Positions 53,436 through 61,998 of a stretch of DNA of 64,000 bases are shown one piece after another. Positions within the stretch are counted from its first letter, which is position 1, and every line of letters starts with the position of its first letter. Both the position numbers and the translations under genes were made by a program. Source of the DNA: Sideroxydans lithotrophicus ES-1 (GTDB lineage Bacteria; Pseudomonadota; Gammaproteobacteria; Burkholderiales; Gallionellaceae); NCBI RefSeq assembly GCF_000025705.1, contig NC_013959.1:291001-355000 (forward strand), read 5' to 3'. The notes under the pieces were generated by a model, which had not been told where the DNA came from, ran no database searches, and saw only the letters and a program-made list of their open reading frames with translations.

Positions 53436-54167
53436 TCATTCTTCCAGCAGCCGCTTGAGCACTGCCCCCGCCAGCATGAAGCCGAACAGCGGCGGCATGT
53501 AGCTGATGGTGCCGTTCACCGCGCGCGGACGCCCGCGGCTGGTCGGTTCCGGCGGCAACGGTGCGCTCGGATGCTCGTCCGAGAACACCGTCAATACGCC
53601 CTTGCGTATGCCGTGGTGCCTGCGCAGCCGGTGGCGCATCTGTTTGGCCAGCGGGCACATCTCGGTCTTGCTGATGTCCGCCACCTTGATATGCGTCGGG
53701 TCGAGACGGTTGCCCGCCCCCATGCTGGAAGCGACCTTCAGTCCGCGCTTGAAGCTTTCCGCCACCAGCGCCTCCTTGCACGCCAGCGAGTCGATGCAGT
53801 CGATCACGTAGTCGCAATCGGGGGGCACCAGTTCGTTCACGTTCTCGGTGCTGAGGAAAGTGCGCAGCAGCGTGACCTGGCATTCCGGGTTGATGTCGGC
53901 GATGCGCGCGTGCATCAGCTCGGCCTTGGACTGGCCGACCGTGGAAAGCAGCGCCGGCAGCTGGCGGTTGATGTTGCTCTCGACCACCACGTCGTGGTCG
54001 AGCAGCGTCAGCCTGCCGATCCCGGCGCGCGCCAGCGCCTCGGTACAGTAGGAGCCGACGCCGCCCATGCCGGCGACGAAGACGTGCTTGCCGCGCAGTT
54101 TTGCGATGCCTGCGTCACCGAGCAGGATGTGGGTGCGGGTGAATTGGGGGGGAGTGGTGTTTTGCAT
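53436..54167 (-). CDS. tcdA: tRNA threonylcarbamoyladenosine dehydratase
   Basis: 243 residues, E1/ThiF-like. The ATP-binding loop is GMGGVGSYCTEALARAGIG; DHDVVVESNINRQLPA is the next conserved block, and IDCIDSL the third. TcdA makes cyclic t6A from t6A, acting after TsaC, whose gene is also in the window. I use the ATG at 54167; an ATG nine bases earlier is possible. A MITE-like element lies just upstream. Confidence 0.9.
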   Translation of the reverse strand: MQNTTPPQFTRTHILLGDAGIAKLRGKHVFVAGMGGVGSYCTEALARAGIGRLTLLDHDVVVESNINRQLPALLSTVGQSKAELMHARIADINPECQVTLLRTFLSTENVNELVPPDCDYVIDCIDSLACKEALVAESFKRGLKVASSMGAGNRLDPTHIKVADISKTEMCPLAKQMRHRLRRHHGIRKGVLTVFSDEHPSAPLPPEPTSRGRPRAVNGTISYMPPLFGFMLAGAVLKRLLEE

Positions 54168-54181
54168 GGCGCGCATTATAA

Positions 54182-54326
54182 AGGGCACTTCGAAAAACCT
54201 ACTACGCGACTTGATTGCGGCGTTGCGCGGTACTCGCAATCCTCATGTACAACAACGTACATTGCGGTTGCTGCGTTCCGTGCGCCTTGCACTCAAGCCG
54301 CTCGCTACGGTTTTTCGAGGTGCCCT
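54182..54326. mobile_element. MITE-like element with 18-bp terminal inverted repeats
   Basis: 145 bases with ends AGGGCACTTCGAAAAACC (54182-54199) and GGTTTTTCGAGGTGCCCT (54309-54326), one mismatch. The centre contains a hairpin TGTACAACAACGTACA. No ORF. The right end extends into tatD and supplies its last codons and stop. A target duplication is not clear. Confidence 0.75.
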
Positions 54327-55102
54327 AAATGCGTTGGGATTAATGCAGGCAGCACGGCCAGCGAATTCTCCGTCGTCGCCCGCGCAGTCTCCTCCAGCGA
54401 CATGCCGCGCAACTCGGCCAGCGTCTGCGCGATGCGCGGCAGGTATTTCGGCTCGTTCGGCAGTCCGCGTTCGAGAAAGTCCGGCGGGATATCAGGCGCA
54501 TCGGTCTCCAGCACGATGCTGTCCAGCGGCAGGGTGGCGGCGAGCTCGCGCAGTTTGGTGGCGCGGGAATAGGTCATCGCACCGCCGAAACCCAGCTTGA
54601 AACCGAGCTTGATGAATTCATCCGCCTGCTGGTGGCTGCCGTTGAAGGCATGGGCGATGCCGCCGCGCACCCTGATCTGGCGCAGGTGCTTGAGAATGGT
54701 GTCCTGTGCGCGGCGGATATGCAGCAGCACGGGCAGATCGAAATCGCGCGCCAGCTTCAATTGCTCGACGAGGAAATGTTCCTGCCGCACCTGGTCGTAG
54801 TGCGGGATGAAGAAATCCAGTCCGATCTCCCCAACGGCGATGGCGGAATGTTGTTTAAGGTGGTCGCGCAATACTTCCAAATCTCTCGGGATTGCGTTGT
54901 CCGTGTACATGGGGTGGATACCGTAAGCGGGGGCGCAATTCGGGTATTGCTCGCACAGCTCGCGCACCGTCTCGAAGTTGCTGCAGGCTACCGAGGGGAT
55001 GATGAGGCGGTTCACGCCAACGGCAGCGGCATTGCGCACGACTTCGGTTTGCGTGCCGCCGAATTCGGCAGCGTCCAAATGGCAGTGTGTATCGACGAAC
55101 AC
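54305..55102 (-). CDS. tatD: TatD family metal-dependent hydrolase
   Basis: 265 residues, GTG start. TIM-barrel metallo-dependent DNase family; FVDTHCHLD (HxH), GEIGLDFF, LLHIRRAQ, IAHAFNGS and VLETDAPDIPP hold the metal ligands. The final residues GHLEKP and the TAG stop are encoded by the end of a MITE-like repeat, so the native C-terminus has been replaced by a few residues. The core is intact. It starts just after the MDR oxidoreductase gene on the same strand. Confidence 0.88.
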   Translation of the reverse strand: MFVDTHCHLDAAEFGGTQTEVVRNAAAVGVNRLIIPSVACSNFETVRELCEQYPNCAPAYGIHPMYTDNAIPRDLEVLRDHLKQHSAIAVGEIGLDFFIPHYDQVRQEHFLVEQLKLARDFDLPVLLHIRRAQDTILKHLRQIRVRGGIAHAFNGSHQQADEFIKLGFKLGFGGAMTYSRATKLRELAATLPLDSIVLETDAPDIPPDFLERGLPNEPKYLPRIAQTLAELRGMSLEETARATTENSLAVLPALIPTHLGHLEKP

Positions 55103-55103
55103 G

Positions 55104-56105
55104 TTAGCCCATCGTCAGCACGATCTTGCCGACCGTGCCGCCCGCTTCAAGCATGCGGTGCGCCTCGGCTGCCTGTTCCATTGGCAGCCTGTGCGAGACG
55201 TGCACCGTCAGTTTGCCGGCATCCACCAGCGCTGCGGCCTGTTCCAGTATCTTGCGCTGGCGGATGCGGTCGTCATGCAGGCCCATCGCCTGGGGCGCGA
55301 GCATGAGGTCGTAGCACAGCGACAGGTTGCGCACCCGCGCCAGTTGCGTGTCCGCCAGCGAAAGTGGCGTGGAGAGCAGGCTCACCACCTTGCCGTACAC
55401 CCGGGCCGCGGGCAGCGAACGCAGGAAAGTCTCGCCGCCAACCGTGTCGAACACCACGTCGGCACCCTGCCCATTGGTCCAGCTCAATGTCTCCTGCACA
55501 AAATCCTGCGTCTTGTAGTTGATGGTCTTTTCCGCGCCGTAGCCGCGGGCAAGTGCGGCCTTGTGATCGTCACTCACCGTCACGGCGACGCGCGCACCCA
55601 GGTGGCGAGCCAGTTGCACCGCGACATGGCCGACGCCACCGGCACCGGCATGGATGAGCACGGTCTGCCCGGCTTGCAGGCCGACACGCTCGACCAGCGA
55701 TTCCCATGCGGTGATGAACACCAGCGGCAGTGCGGCACTGTCCTGCAAGCCGGATTTGACGGGCTTCTTCGCGCAGTAGTCCTCGTGCAGCGTGGTGTAT
55801 TCGGCGTAGTTGCCGGGCTCGTCGCCGATGCCGCCGTTACAGAAGAACACCTGGTCGCCGACCTTGAAGCGCGTCACCGCGCTGCCAACCGCTTCCACGG
55901 TGCCGGCTCCGTCGCAGCCGAGGATGGCGGGCAGCTTGTCGGGGAAATACACCGGCTTCGCGCGCAACTTGGTGTCCACCGGGTTCACGCCGGCGGCGGC
56001 CAGCTTCACCAGCAGGTGATGCGCTGAGGGTAGTTCGGGTTTGGGGATGTCGCGCAGTTGCAGGACGTCGGTGCTTCCGGGGGCGGTGGCGAGGATGGCT
56101 TTCAT
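55104..56105 (-). CDS. Zinc-independent MDR-family quinone/alcohol oxidoreductase
   Basis: 333 residues from the ATG at 56105. GroES-like N-terminal domain (GVNPVDTKLRAK), then a Rossmann domain with LIHAGAGGVGHVAVQLARHLGA binding NADPH. The catalytic zinc ligands of true alcohol dehydrogenases are not evident, so quinone oxidoreductase or enoyl-reductase-like activity is more likely. Substrate unknown. The upstream open frame to 56216 is non-conserved. Confidence 0.8.
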   Translation of the reverse strand: MKAILATAPGSTDVLQLRDIPKPELPSAHHLLVKLAAAGVNPVDTKLRAKPVYFPDKLPAILGCDGAGTVEAVGSAVTRFKVGDQVFFCNGGIGDEPGNYAEYTTLHEDYCAKKPVKSGLQDSAALPLVFITAWESLVERVGLQAGQTVLIHAGAGGVGHVAVQLARHLGARVAVTVSDDHKAALARGYGAEKTINYKTQDFVQETLSWTNGQGADVVFDTVGGETFLRSLPAARVYGKVVSLLSTPLSLADTQLARVRNLSLCYDLMLAPQAMGLHDDRIRQRKILEQAAALVDAGKLTVHVSHRLPMEQAAEAHRMLEAGGTVGKIVLTMG

Positions 56106-56269
56106 GGGTGCGTCTCTCTCAAAAGGTTTGTCAGCGGCTGCAAAGAGTTTGTCGCGATGCGAAGAGCCGTGAGCAGCCGCTTGCGACTCCTCCCGCACCG
56201 GAGGGCTTCGCCCCACCGCGTCGGAGTCGCTATGTTAAACTTCATGAACTCTTTTAGCGAGATAACGTC

Positions 56270-57364
56270 ATGTCTGGAAACACATTCGGCACCCTCTTCA
56301 CGGTCACATCCTTCGGCGAATCGCACGGCGCGGCCATCGGCTGCATCGTCGACGGTTGCCCGCCGGGAATGGAACTGAGCGCCGCCTACATCCAGACTGA
56401 CCTCGACCGGCGCAAGCCCGGCACCTCGCGCCATGTCACCCAGCGCCGCGAATCGGACACGGTGGAGATCCTTTCCGGCGTGTTCGAAGGCAAGACCACC
56501 GGCACGCCCATCGCGCTGCTGATCCGCAACGAAGACCAGCGCAGCAAGGACTATGGCAGCATCGCCGAGACCTTCCGCCCCGGCCACGCCGATTACACCT
56601 ACTGGCAGAAATACGGCATCCGCGACTATCGCGGCGGCGGCCGTGCCTCGGCGCGGGAGACGGCGGCACGCGTGGCGGCGGGCGCCATCGCCAAGAAATG
56701 GCTGCATGAGACCTACGGCGTCTCCGTGCGCGGCTACCTCATGCAGCTCGGCGAGATCGAGATCCCGTTCAAGACCTGGGCCGATGTGCACGAGGAAGGC
56801 AACAGTTTCTTCGTCGCCGATGCGACCTACGTCGCGCAACTGGAAGACTACATGGACGCCCTGCGCAAGTCCGGCGACTCCATCGGCGCCAAGCTCGCCG
56901 TGGTGGCGCACAACGTGCCGGTGGGCTGGGGCGAGCCGGTGTTCGACCGGCTCGATGCCGACATCGCCCATGCGCTGATGGGCATCAATGCGGTGAAAGG
57001 CGTGGAGATCGGCGCGGGCTTCAATTGTGTGACCCAGCGCGGCAGCGAACACGGCGACGAACTCACACCCAATGGATTCGCTTCGAACAATGCCGGCGGC
57101 ATCCTCGGCGGCATCTCCACCGGGCAGGATATCGTCGCGCACTATGCGATCAAGCCGACTTCCAGCATTCGCATCGAACGCAACTCGATCAACAAGGCGG
57201 GGGAGGTGGTGAAGGTTTCCACCGAGGGGCGGCATGATCCTTGTGTGGGGATTCGGGCTACGCCGATTGCGGAGGCGATGTTGGCGCTGGTGTTGATTGA
57301 TCATGCTCTGCGCAATCGGGCGCAGAATGGGGATGTGGTTTGTGAGACGCCGAAGTTGCGTTAA
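56270..57364 (+). CDS. aroC: Chorismate synthase
   Basis: 364 residues. Signatures [20 protein letters not shown] near the start, [19 protein letters not shown], and the late [16 protein letters not shown] with AIKPTSSI. It makes chorismate from EPSP with reduced FMN, the last shared aromatic step. Length and motifs are normal; it is divergent from the MDR gene. Confidence 0.95.
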   Translation: MSGNTFGTLFTVTSFGESHGAAIGCIVDGCPPGMELSAAYIQTDLDRRKPGTSRHVTQRRESDTVEILSGVFEGKTTGTPIALLIRNEDQRSKDYGSIAETFRPGHADYTYWQKYGIRDYRGGGRASARETAARVAAGAIAKKWLHETYGVSVRGYLMQLGEIEIPFKTWADVHEEGNSFFVADATYVAQLEDYMDALRKSGDSIGAKLAVVAHNVPVGWGEPVFDRLDADIAHALMGINAVKGVEIGAGFNCVTQRGSEHGDELTPNGFASNNAGGILGGISTGQDIVAHYAIKPTSSIRIERNSINKAGEVVKVSTEGRHDPCVGIRATPIAEAMLALVLIDHALRNRAQNGDVVCETPKLR

Positions 57365-57383
57365 GCCATAGAGGATCGAATAC

Positions 57384-57698
57384 ATGGAGACACACAAAAA
57401 ATCGTTTGGAGCTTGGATTTGGGATGTGGTCTTCAATATTTTTAAAGGGGCGCTTTGGCTTTTTGAGACAGTCCCTTTGACCTCCATTATTATCCTTCCT
57501 CTAGGTTTTTTTCTCTTGATTTCGGATTGGCAGACCCATGTGCCATCCGGGCAGTTGATTTGGCTGGCCGTCATAATGTTAATCGATGGCTACATCGGCC
57601 ATCTCCGTGCTGATCGCGAAGAACAACGTGTAATGAATGAATTTTATGACTGGCACTACAAAGAGATAGAGAAGAGTAAAAGAGTTGCTGAACAATAG
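57384..57698 (+). CDS. Hypothetical small membrane protein
   Basis: 104 residues with two hydrophobic helices (about 30-46 and 58-70) and a charged C-terminal tail (LRADREEQRVMNEFYDWHYK). AT-richer than the neighbours, so possibly acquired. It starts 20 bases after aroC and precedes a zinc-ribbon protein by nine bases. Family not recognised. Confidence 0.55.
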   Translation: METHKKSFGAWIWDVVFNIFKGALWLFETVPLTSIIILPLGFFLLISDWQTHVPSGQLIWLAVIMLIDGYIGHLRADREEQRVMNEFYDWHYKEIEKSKRVAEQ

Positions 57699-57706
57699 GA
57701 TGCGAA

Positions 57707-57904
57707 ATGGCCATTACTGAATCTTTGATTACTTGCAGTACTTGCGGTGCTACATATCGACTTACGATGACACGCCTTACCTTCCGCGACAAAGATTCTA
57801 TTAACTGTGAAGTGTGTGGAGCCCTACTGAAGAATTGGAATGAAGCTAAGTCGTGGTCAGCCACGCTCACAATGCGCGGGACTCCACCGAATAAAACCAA
57901 GTAG
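57707..57904 (+). CDS. Small zinc-ribbon protein
   Basis: 65 residues. Two CxxC pairs (CSTCGATYRL and CEVCGALL) form a MJ0042-like zinc ribbon, probably a single metal-binding knuckle. The remainder is polar. Together with the preceding membrane protein it makes a small AT-rich islet. Role unknown. Confidence 0.6.
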   Translation: MAITESLITCSTCGATYRLTMTRLTFRDKDSINCEVCGALLKNWNEAKSWSATLTMRGTPPNKTK

Positions 57905-57912
57905 CAAGCGTA

Positions 57913-57940
57913 GGGCGCAATAACCAACGGGTATTGCGCC
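57913..57940 (+). terminator. Hairpin after the zinc-ribbon gene
   Basis: GGCGCAAT / ATTGCGCC stem (GGGCGCAATAACCAACGGGT...), nearly identical to the terminator at 811-839. There is no clear T-run, so it may be a repeat acting as terminator. Confidence 0.5.
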
Positions 57941-57961
57941 GTATGGATTCAAAGCAACACC

Positions 57962-58534
57962 GTCGGGGGTAGCCCGACAGCTAGTCACTTTTCTTGTCTT
58001 GCCAAGAAAAGTAACCAAAAGAAGGCGCCCCCGGTTTGCCGCCCTTCGGGTTCCCTCGATATTTCGCCAACAAGCGGGGCTGCGCAACTCGCCCTAGTGA
58101 GGCACACACCCCGTGCCTCACCGCGGAACTCGGACAGTGCTCGCCTAAAACTCCGCTTGTTGGTGAAATATCGAGGCGGCGCACAGGGGAAGAAAGTCAA
58201 AAGCGGTTTTGTGTGGGCACAGCCCACGCTTTTGTATGTGAGTAGGTGGGCGCTTTGCGCCCACCTATGGTTTGGAGGTTTTGTTTTTTGAATTTGGTGT
58301 TCGCTTTTTTCTCCCCTGTGCACCGCCGAGTAGCGCAGGCCAGACAGGGGTAGTCCGACGAATATGTTTGAGCACGTGGACGCGCAGCGGATCGTGCGAG
58401 TTTATGAGGAGGCCTGTTTGGTTGAGCAACGCAGGGAACCCCGAAGGGGCGGTGCACCGGGGTCGCCTTTTCTTTGGTTACTTTCTTTTTGGCGAAGCAA
58501 AAGAAAGTGACTAGCTGTCGGGCTACCCCCGACG
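57962..58534. repeat. 573-bp inverted-repeat element with nested hairpins
   Basis: The ends GTCGGGGGTAGCCCGACAGC... (57962) and its complement ending 58534 match for 30 bases, and the homology of the arms continues for about 100 bases (GTCACTTT...AAAGTAACCAAA...AAGGCG). Inside are CCTCGATATTTCGCC... at 58054-58077 paired with 58153-58176, the hairpin GTGAGGCAC/GTGCCTCAC (58097-58121), and an 11-bp stem with TTT loop at 58243-58267. No convincing ORF. It fills most of the gene-free stretch 57905-58661. Confidence 0.7.
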
Positions 58535-58570
58535 ATGTTGGTGTTAAAAGGGGAGGGAATGCAACAAGTG

Positions 58571-58608
58571 TTCCCCCACCCTAACCCTCCCCCGGTGGGA
58601 GAGGGAAC
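58571..58608. repeat. Dispersed CCCTCTCCC-type repeat
   Basis: CCCCCACCCTAACCCTCCCC followed by CGGTGGGAGAGGGA; a copy of the family seen at 8073, 11008 and 38643. It lies between the inverted-repeat element and a GT39 gene. Confidence 0.6.
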
Positions 58609-58661
58609 CAGCCGCGAACGGGGAGTTTGGCAGAAGCAAATAAAAAGGTAGCATTGCAACA

Positions 58662-60326
58662 ATGAACATCACCCACCAAGCCAAATGGCTAATCTTAATT
58701 ACCCTGCTGATCAACGCAGCCGCCATGCTCTCCCCCATCATCAACGGCGGCGATTCCATCACCTACGCGGCCTTGTCCCAGCACATCGCGCTCAACAACG
58801 ACTGGGCCAACCTGGTGCTGGACGGCAACGACTGGCTGGACAAGCCGCACATGCCGTTCTGGATCACGGCGCTGTTCTTCAAGCTCGGCGGTGTGAGCGC
58901 GTTCACCTACATCCTACCGGGTTTCCTGTTCCACCTGGTCGGCGCTTACTACACCTGGCGCATCGCGCGCCTGTTCTACGGCCGCGAAACGGCATGGCTG
59001 TCGGTGCTGGTGTATGTGTCGGTGTATCACCTGATGGATTCTTCCATCGAGGTGAAGGCGGAGACCTACCTCACCGGTTTTATCATGGGTGCATGCTATT
59101 ACTGGCTGCGCTATGACGCGCAAGCCAAATTGAAATACCTGCTGCTGGGCGCGCTGTTCAGCGCCTGCGCGGTGATGACCAAGGGCGTGTTCACGCTGAT
59201 CACCATCACCAGCGGGCTGGTGTGCATGTGGATGTACCGCAGGCAGTGGCACAAGCTGTGGAGCGGGAAATGGCTGCTGGCGCTCGCGCTGTCGCTGCTG
59301 TTCACCGCGCCGGAAGTGATCGCGCTGTACCGGCAATTCGATCTGCATCCGGAGAAGGTGGTGTTCGGCCAGACGCATGTCTCCGGCATCAAGTTCTTCC
59401 TGTGGGACAGCCAGTTCGGGCGTTTCTTCAATACAGGGCCGATCAAGAACACCAACGGCAACCCGTTCTATTTCGTGCTGGTGTTCCTGTGGGCGTTCCT
59501 GCCGTGGGTGGCGGTGTTCGTGGCGGCAATGGTTGCCGGCGCGCGCCAGTTCTTCGCGCCCGATGCCGAAGGGCGCGCGCGTTTTGTGTTCCTGTGCGGA
59601 GCGTTCTTCGTCACCTTCCTGCTGTTCAGTGCCACCAGTTTCCAGCTCGACCACTACACGGTGATCCTGTTTCCGTTCGCCGCCATCCTGTGCGGCAAGT
59701 TCCTGCGTGACTGGCTGGCACGGCAGGGTGATAGCCGTGTACTTTTCATTGTGCAGTTGGCAGTTGCGGTCTTGCTGGCCGGGCTTGCCGTAGGATTGAG
59801 CGTGTATGTCGCCAACCGCATCGTGATGACCGTGGTGCTGGGGATGTTCGTTGTCTTGCTGGCATATGGCTATGTCATGCGCAGGCAGCTGCGTGCTGGT
59901 GCGGTGCTGGCCTATCCGGTGTTCGGCATCGCGATGGTGTATACCTTCCTGGTGCTGACCAATGCGCTGACCTTTACTGCCTGCAGCGTTGCGCACAATG
60001 CGGCGGTGCAGCTGGCAGGCAAGCCGGATGCGCCGGTGTATGTGTATCAGATGGATATCGTGGCGCGCGAATTGGGGTTGTACGACAGCTCACCGTGTTA
60101 TGCGGTCGACGACCCGGGGCAATTGCCCAAGACCGGGCGCTTTTATTTCCTGGTCAGGCAGTCACAGCTCGAACAGCTGAGAGCACATCTGGGGCGGTTT
60201 GAACAGATGGGGCAGGGCGAATGGGTGGTGCACAAGACTGGCACTTTCCCGCGCTTCCTGCGTCTGGCGAAAGGCACGGAGCCGCTGGAGGACATCCGCA
60301 TCCTTCAGGTCGAAGGCGTGAAGTGA
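58662..60326 (+). CDS. GT39/ArnT-like glycosyltransferase
   Basis: 554 residues, about twelve transmembrane helices and a soluble C-terminal domain. The first loop has NGGDSITYAAL where most GT39 enzymes have a DE pair, and LDKPHMPFW matches the KPPL-type motif. DSSIEVKAETYL is the next loop. Probable transferase of a polyprenyl-phosphate sugar to lipid A or protein; substrate unknown. It converges with another GT39 gene (60348-61991), 21 bases apart. Confidence 0.76.
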   Translation: MNITHQAKWLILITLLINAAAMLSPIINGGDSITYAALSQHIALNNDWANLVLDGNDWLDKPHMPFWITALFFKLGGVSAFTYILPGFLFHLVGAYYTWRIARLFYGRETAWLSVLVYVSVYHLMDSSIEVKAETYLTGFIMGACYYWLRYDAQAKLKYLLLGALFSACAVMTKGVFTLITITSGLVCMWMYRRQWHKLWSGKWLLALALSLLFTAPEVIALYRQFDLHPEKVVFGQTHVSGIKFFLWDSQFGRFFNTGPIKNTNGNPFYFVLVFLWAFLPWVAVFVAAMVAGARQFFAPDAEGRARFVFLCGAFFVTFLLFSATSFQLDHYTVILFPFAAILCGKFLRDWLARQGDSRVLFIVQLAVAVLLAGLAVGLSVYVANRIVMTVVLGMFVVLLAYGYVMRRQLRAGAVLAYPVFGIAMVYTFLVLTNALTFTACSVAHNAAVQLAGKPDAPVYVYQMDIVARELGLYDSSPCYAVDDPGQLPKTGRFYFLVRQSQLEQLRAHLGRFEQMGQGEWVVHKTGTFPRFLRLAKGTEPLEDIRILQVEGVK

Positions 60327-60347
60327 TTATTTTGCAGTTGCGTGCTG

Positions 60348-61991
60348 TTAATTCCTGACGCGACGGTAAAGCCGGAAGCGCTCGTTCTGGTCGCCCTTGC
60401 GACCGCCTTCCCATATCTTCTCCCAGCCGATCTCGTCCTCGATGGGTTTGGCGATGCGGTTGCCCTGCACCAGCAGCAGGTCGCATACATGCGTCGCCCG
60501 GCGGCGCGGATCCAGGTCGCCAAAGTACAGCAGCATGGCGCGCTGGCTGTCGCCGATGCGCACGCCGGCGATGCAGTGGTATTTCTGCGGCAGGTTCGTT
60601 ACGAGGTCTTCGATCATGTGGCGATAGCTTTTGCCGCTATCCAGCCACGGCAACCACAGCGTCATGACGAGTATCCACAGCAGGGTGACGCCCGAAGCCC
60701 AGTTGATGAGCGAGCGGCGCACCGAACGTCCGACGCGCCACACCAGTACGATCCATAACACGGTGATCGAGACGGCGATCCAGAACGGGATCGCCTCGAA
60801 GGACGGGACGAAGCCGGGCTGGTAGTCCTTCAGCCAATGGGTGATCTTGGCATTGTTGTCGAGCAGCAGGCCGGCCCAGCCCCACCACAGTCCGATGGCG
60901 AGCAGGGCGAAAGTCATGATGCCGAACCAGTCCAGCGCATTCGCCGCACCGCGGCGCACGGTGGAAAGAGCCGCGGTGGCGAGCAGCGCGACCGGCAACA
61001 GCATGGGCATGCCGTTCTGGTCGTTGATGTCCGGCACGAAACTCAAGGTGACGAGCATGACGACGAAGCTGGTCAGCAACAGCTGGAACTCGGGTTCCTG
61101 CACGATGCGCTTGCGTGCCTCCCATACGGTCCATGCCGCCAGTGGGGCAGCTGGCCATGCCATCCAGGGCAGGGCTTTCAGGTAATAGAAGGCTTCGCGG
61201 AAATTGCCGTTACGGGCAAAGTTGAACCAGCGGCCGATGTTGCGCGTCCATATCCATTCGATGAACAGATGCGGTGAATGCTGGAACAGCAGCCAGGGCC
61301 AGATCGCGAACCAGGGAAGCGCGCACAGCAATGCGATGGCCAGCGTGGCGAAGTAGTTGCGCGTGCGCCAGTGGCGGAACAACAGCAGGCCGATGCTGAT
61401 CAACAGGAACAGCATCGGTGCGATGAAGCCCTTGCTCATGAAGCCGATACCCAGGCCGACACCGATGAATATGCCGGCCAGTTTTGCGCGCCGCAGGCTG
61501 AGTGCATAGCCGTACAGCATCATGGCGCAGCCGCTGAGCAATGCATTGTCGGTGAGGATCTCGTGCGCGCGCACCAGCATGCCGAGGCAGCCGATGAGGA
61601 TGATGGCTGCGGGCCAGCCGCGATTGTTGCCGAACAGCTCGCGCCCGCTGAGGCCGACGAACAGCAGCGTGAGTCCGGTATAGAAACCGGTCGCCAGTCG
61701 CGCGCCATCGTGCAGCGGCAGGACGGGCGAGAGCGCCTTGGCAAACACGGCAGCGGTCCAGTAATACAGCGGCGGTTTGTCCAGGTAAGGTTCGCCGGAA
61801 AGTGTCGGAACGATCCAGTCGCTGTTCTGGATGAAGTGGTAGATCAGACCGAAGCCATAGGCCTCGTCCGGCTTCCACGGATCGTGCCCGACCAGTCCGG
61901 TAAGCGTCCAGGCAGCGCACAGCAGGAACAGGAAGCCCGCCTTGATCGGCGTGATGTCAGGCTCTTTTAGCTTGGTGTAATAGGCGTACAT
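60348..61991 (-). CDS. GT39/ArnT-like glycosyltransferase
   Basis: 547 residues from the ATG at 61991. First periplasmic loop HDPWKPDEAYGFGL has the acidic DE pair and LDKPPLYYW the KPPL motif, as in ArnT. RAHEILTDNALLSG is the next conserved loop. Twelve or so helices, then a soluble tail. Located seven bases after the M48 protease gene on the same strand, so co-transcribed. Distinct from the two other GT39 proteins of this window. Confidence 0.8.
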   Translation of the reverse strand: MYAYYTKLKEPDITPIKAGFLFLLCAAWTLTGLVGHDPWKPDEAYGFGLIYHFIQNSDWIVPTLSGEPYLDKPPLYYWTAAVFAKALSPVLPLHDGARLATGFYTGLTLLFVGLSGRELFGNNRGWPAAIILIGCLGMLVRAHEILTDNALLSGCAMMLYGYALSLRRAKLAGIFIGVGLGIGFMSKGFIAPMLFLLISIGLLLFRHWRTRNYFATLAIALLCALPWFAIWPWLLFQHSPHLFIEWIWTRNIGRWFNFARNGNFREAFYYLKALPWMAWPAAPLAAWTVWEARKRIVQEPEFQLLLTSFVVMLVTLSFVPDINDQNGMPMLLPVALLATAALSTVRRGAANALDWFGIMTFALLAIGLWWGWAGLLLDNNAKITHWLKDYQPGFVPSFEAIPFWIAVSITVLWIVLVWRVGRSVRRSLINWASGVTLLWILVMTLWLPWLDSGKSYRHMIEDLVTNLPQKYHCIAGVRIGDSQRAMLLYFGDLDPRRRATHVCDLLLVQGNRIAKPIEDEIGWEKIWEGGRKGDQNERFRLYRRVRN

Positions 61992-61998
61992 CTGGTTT

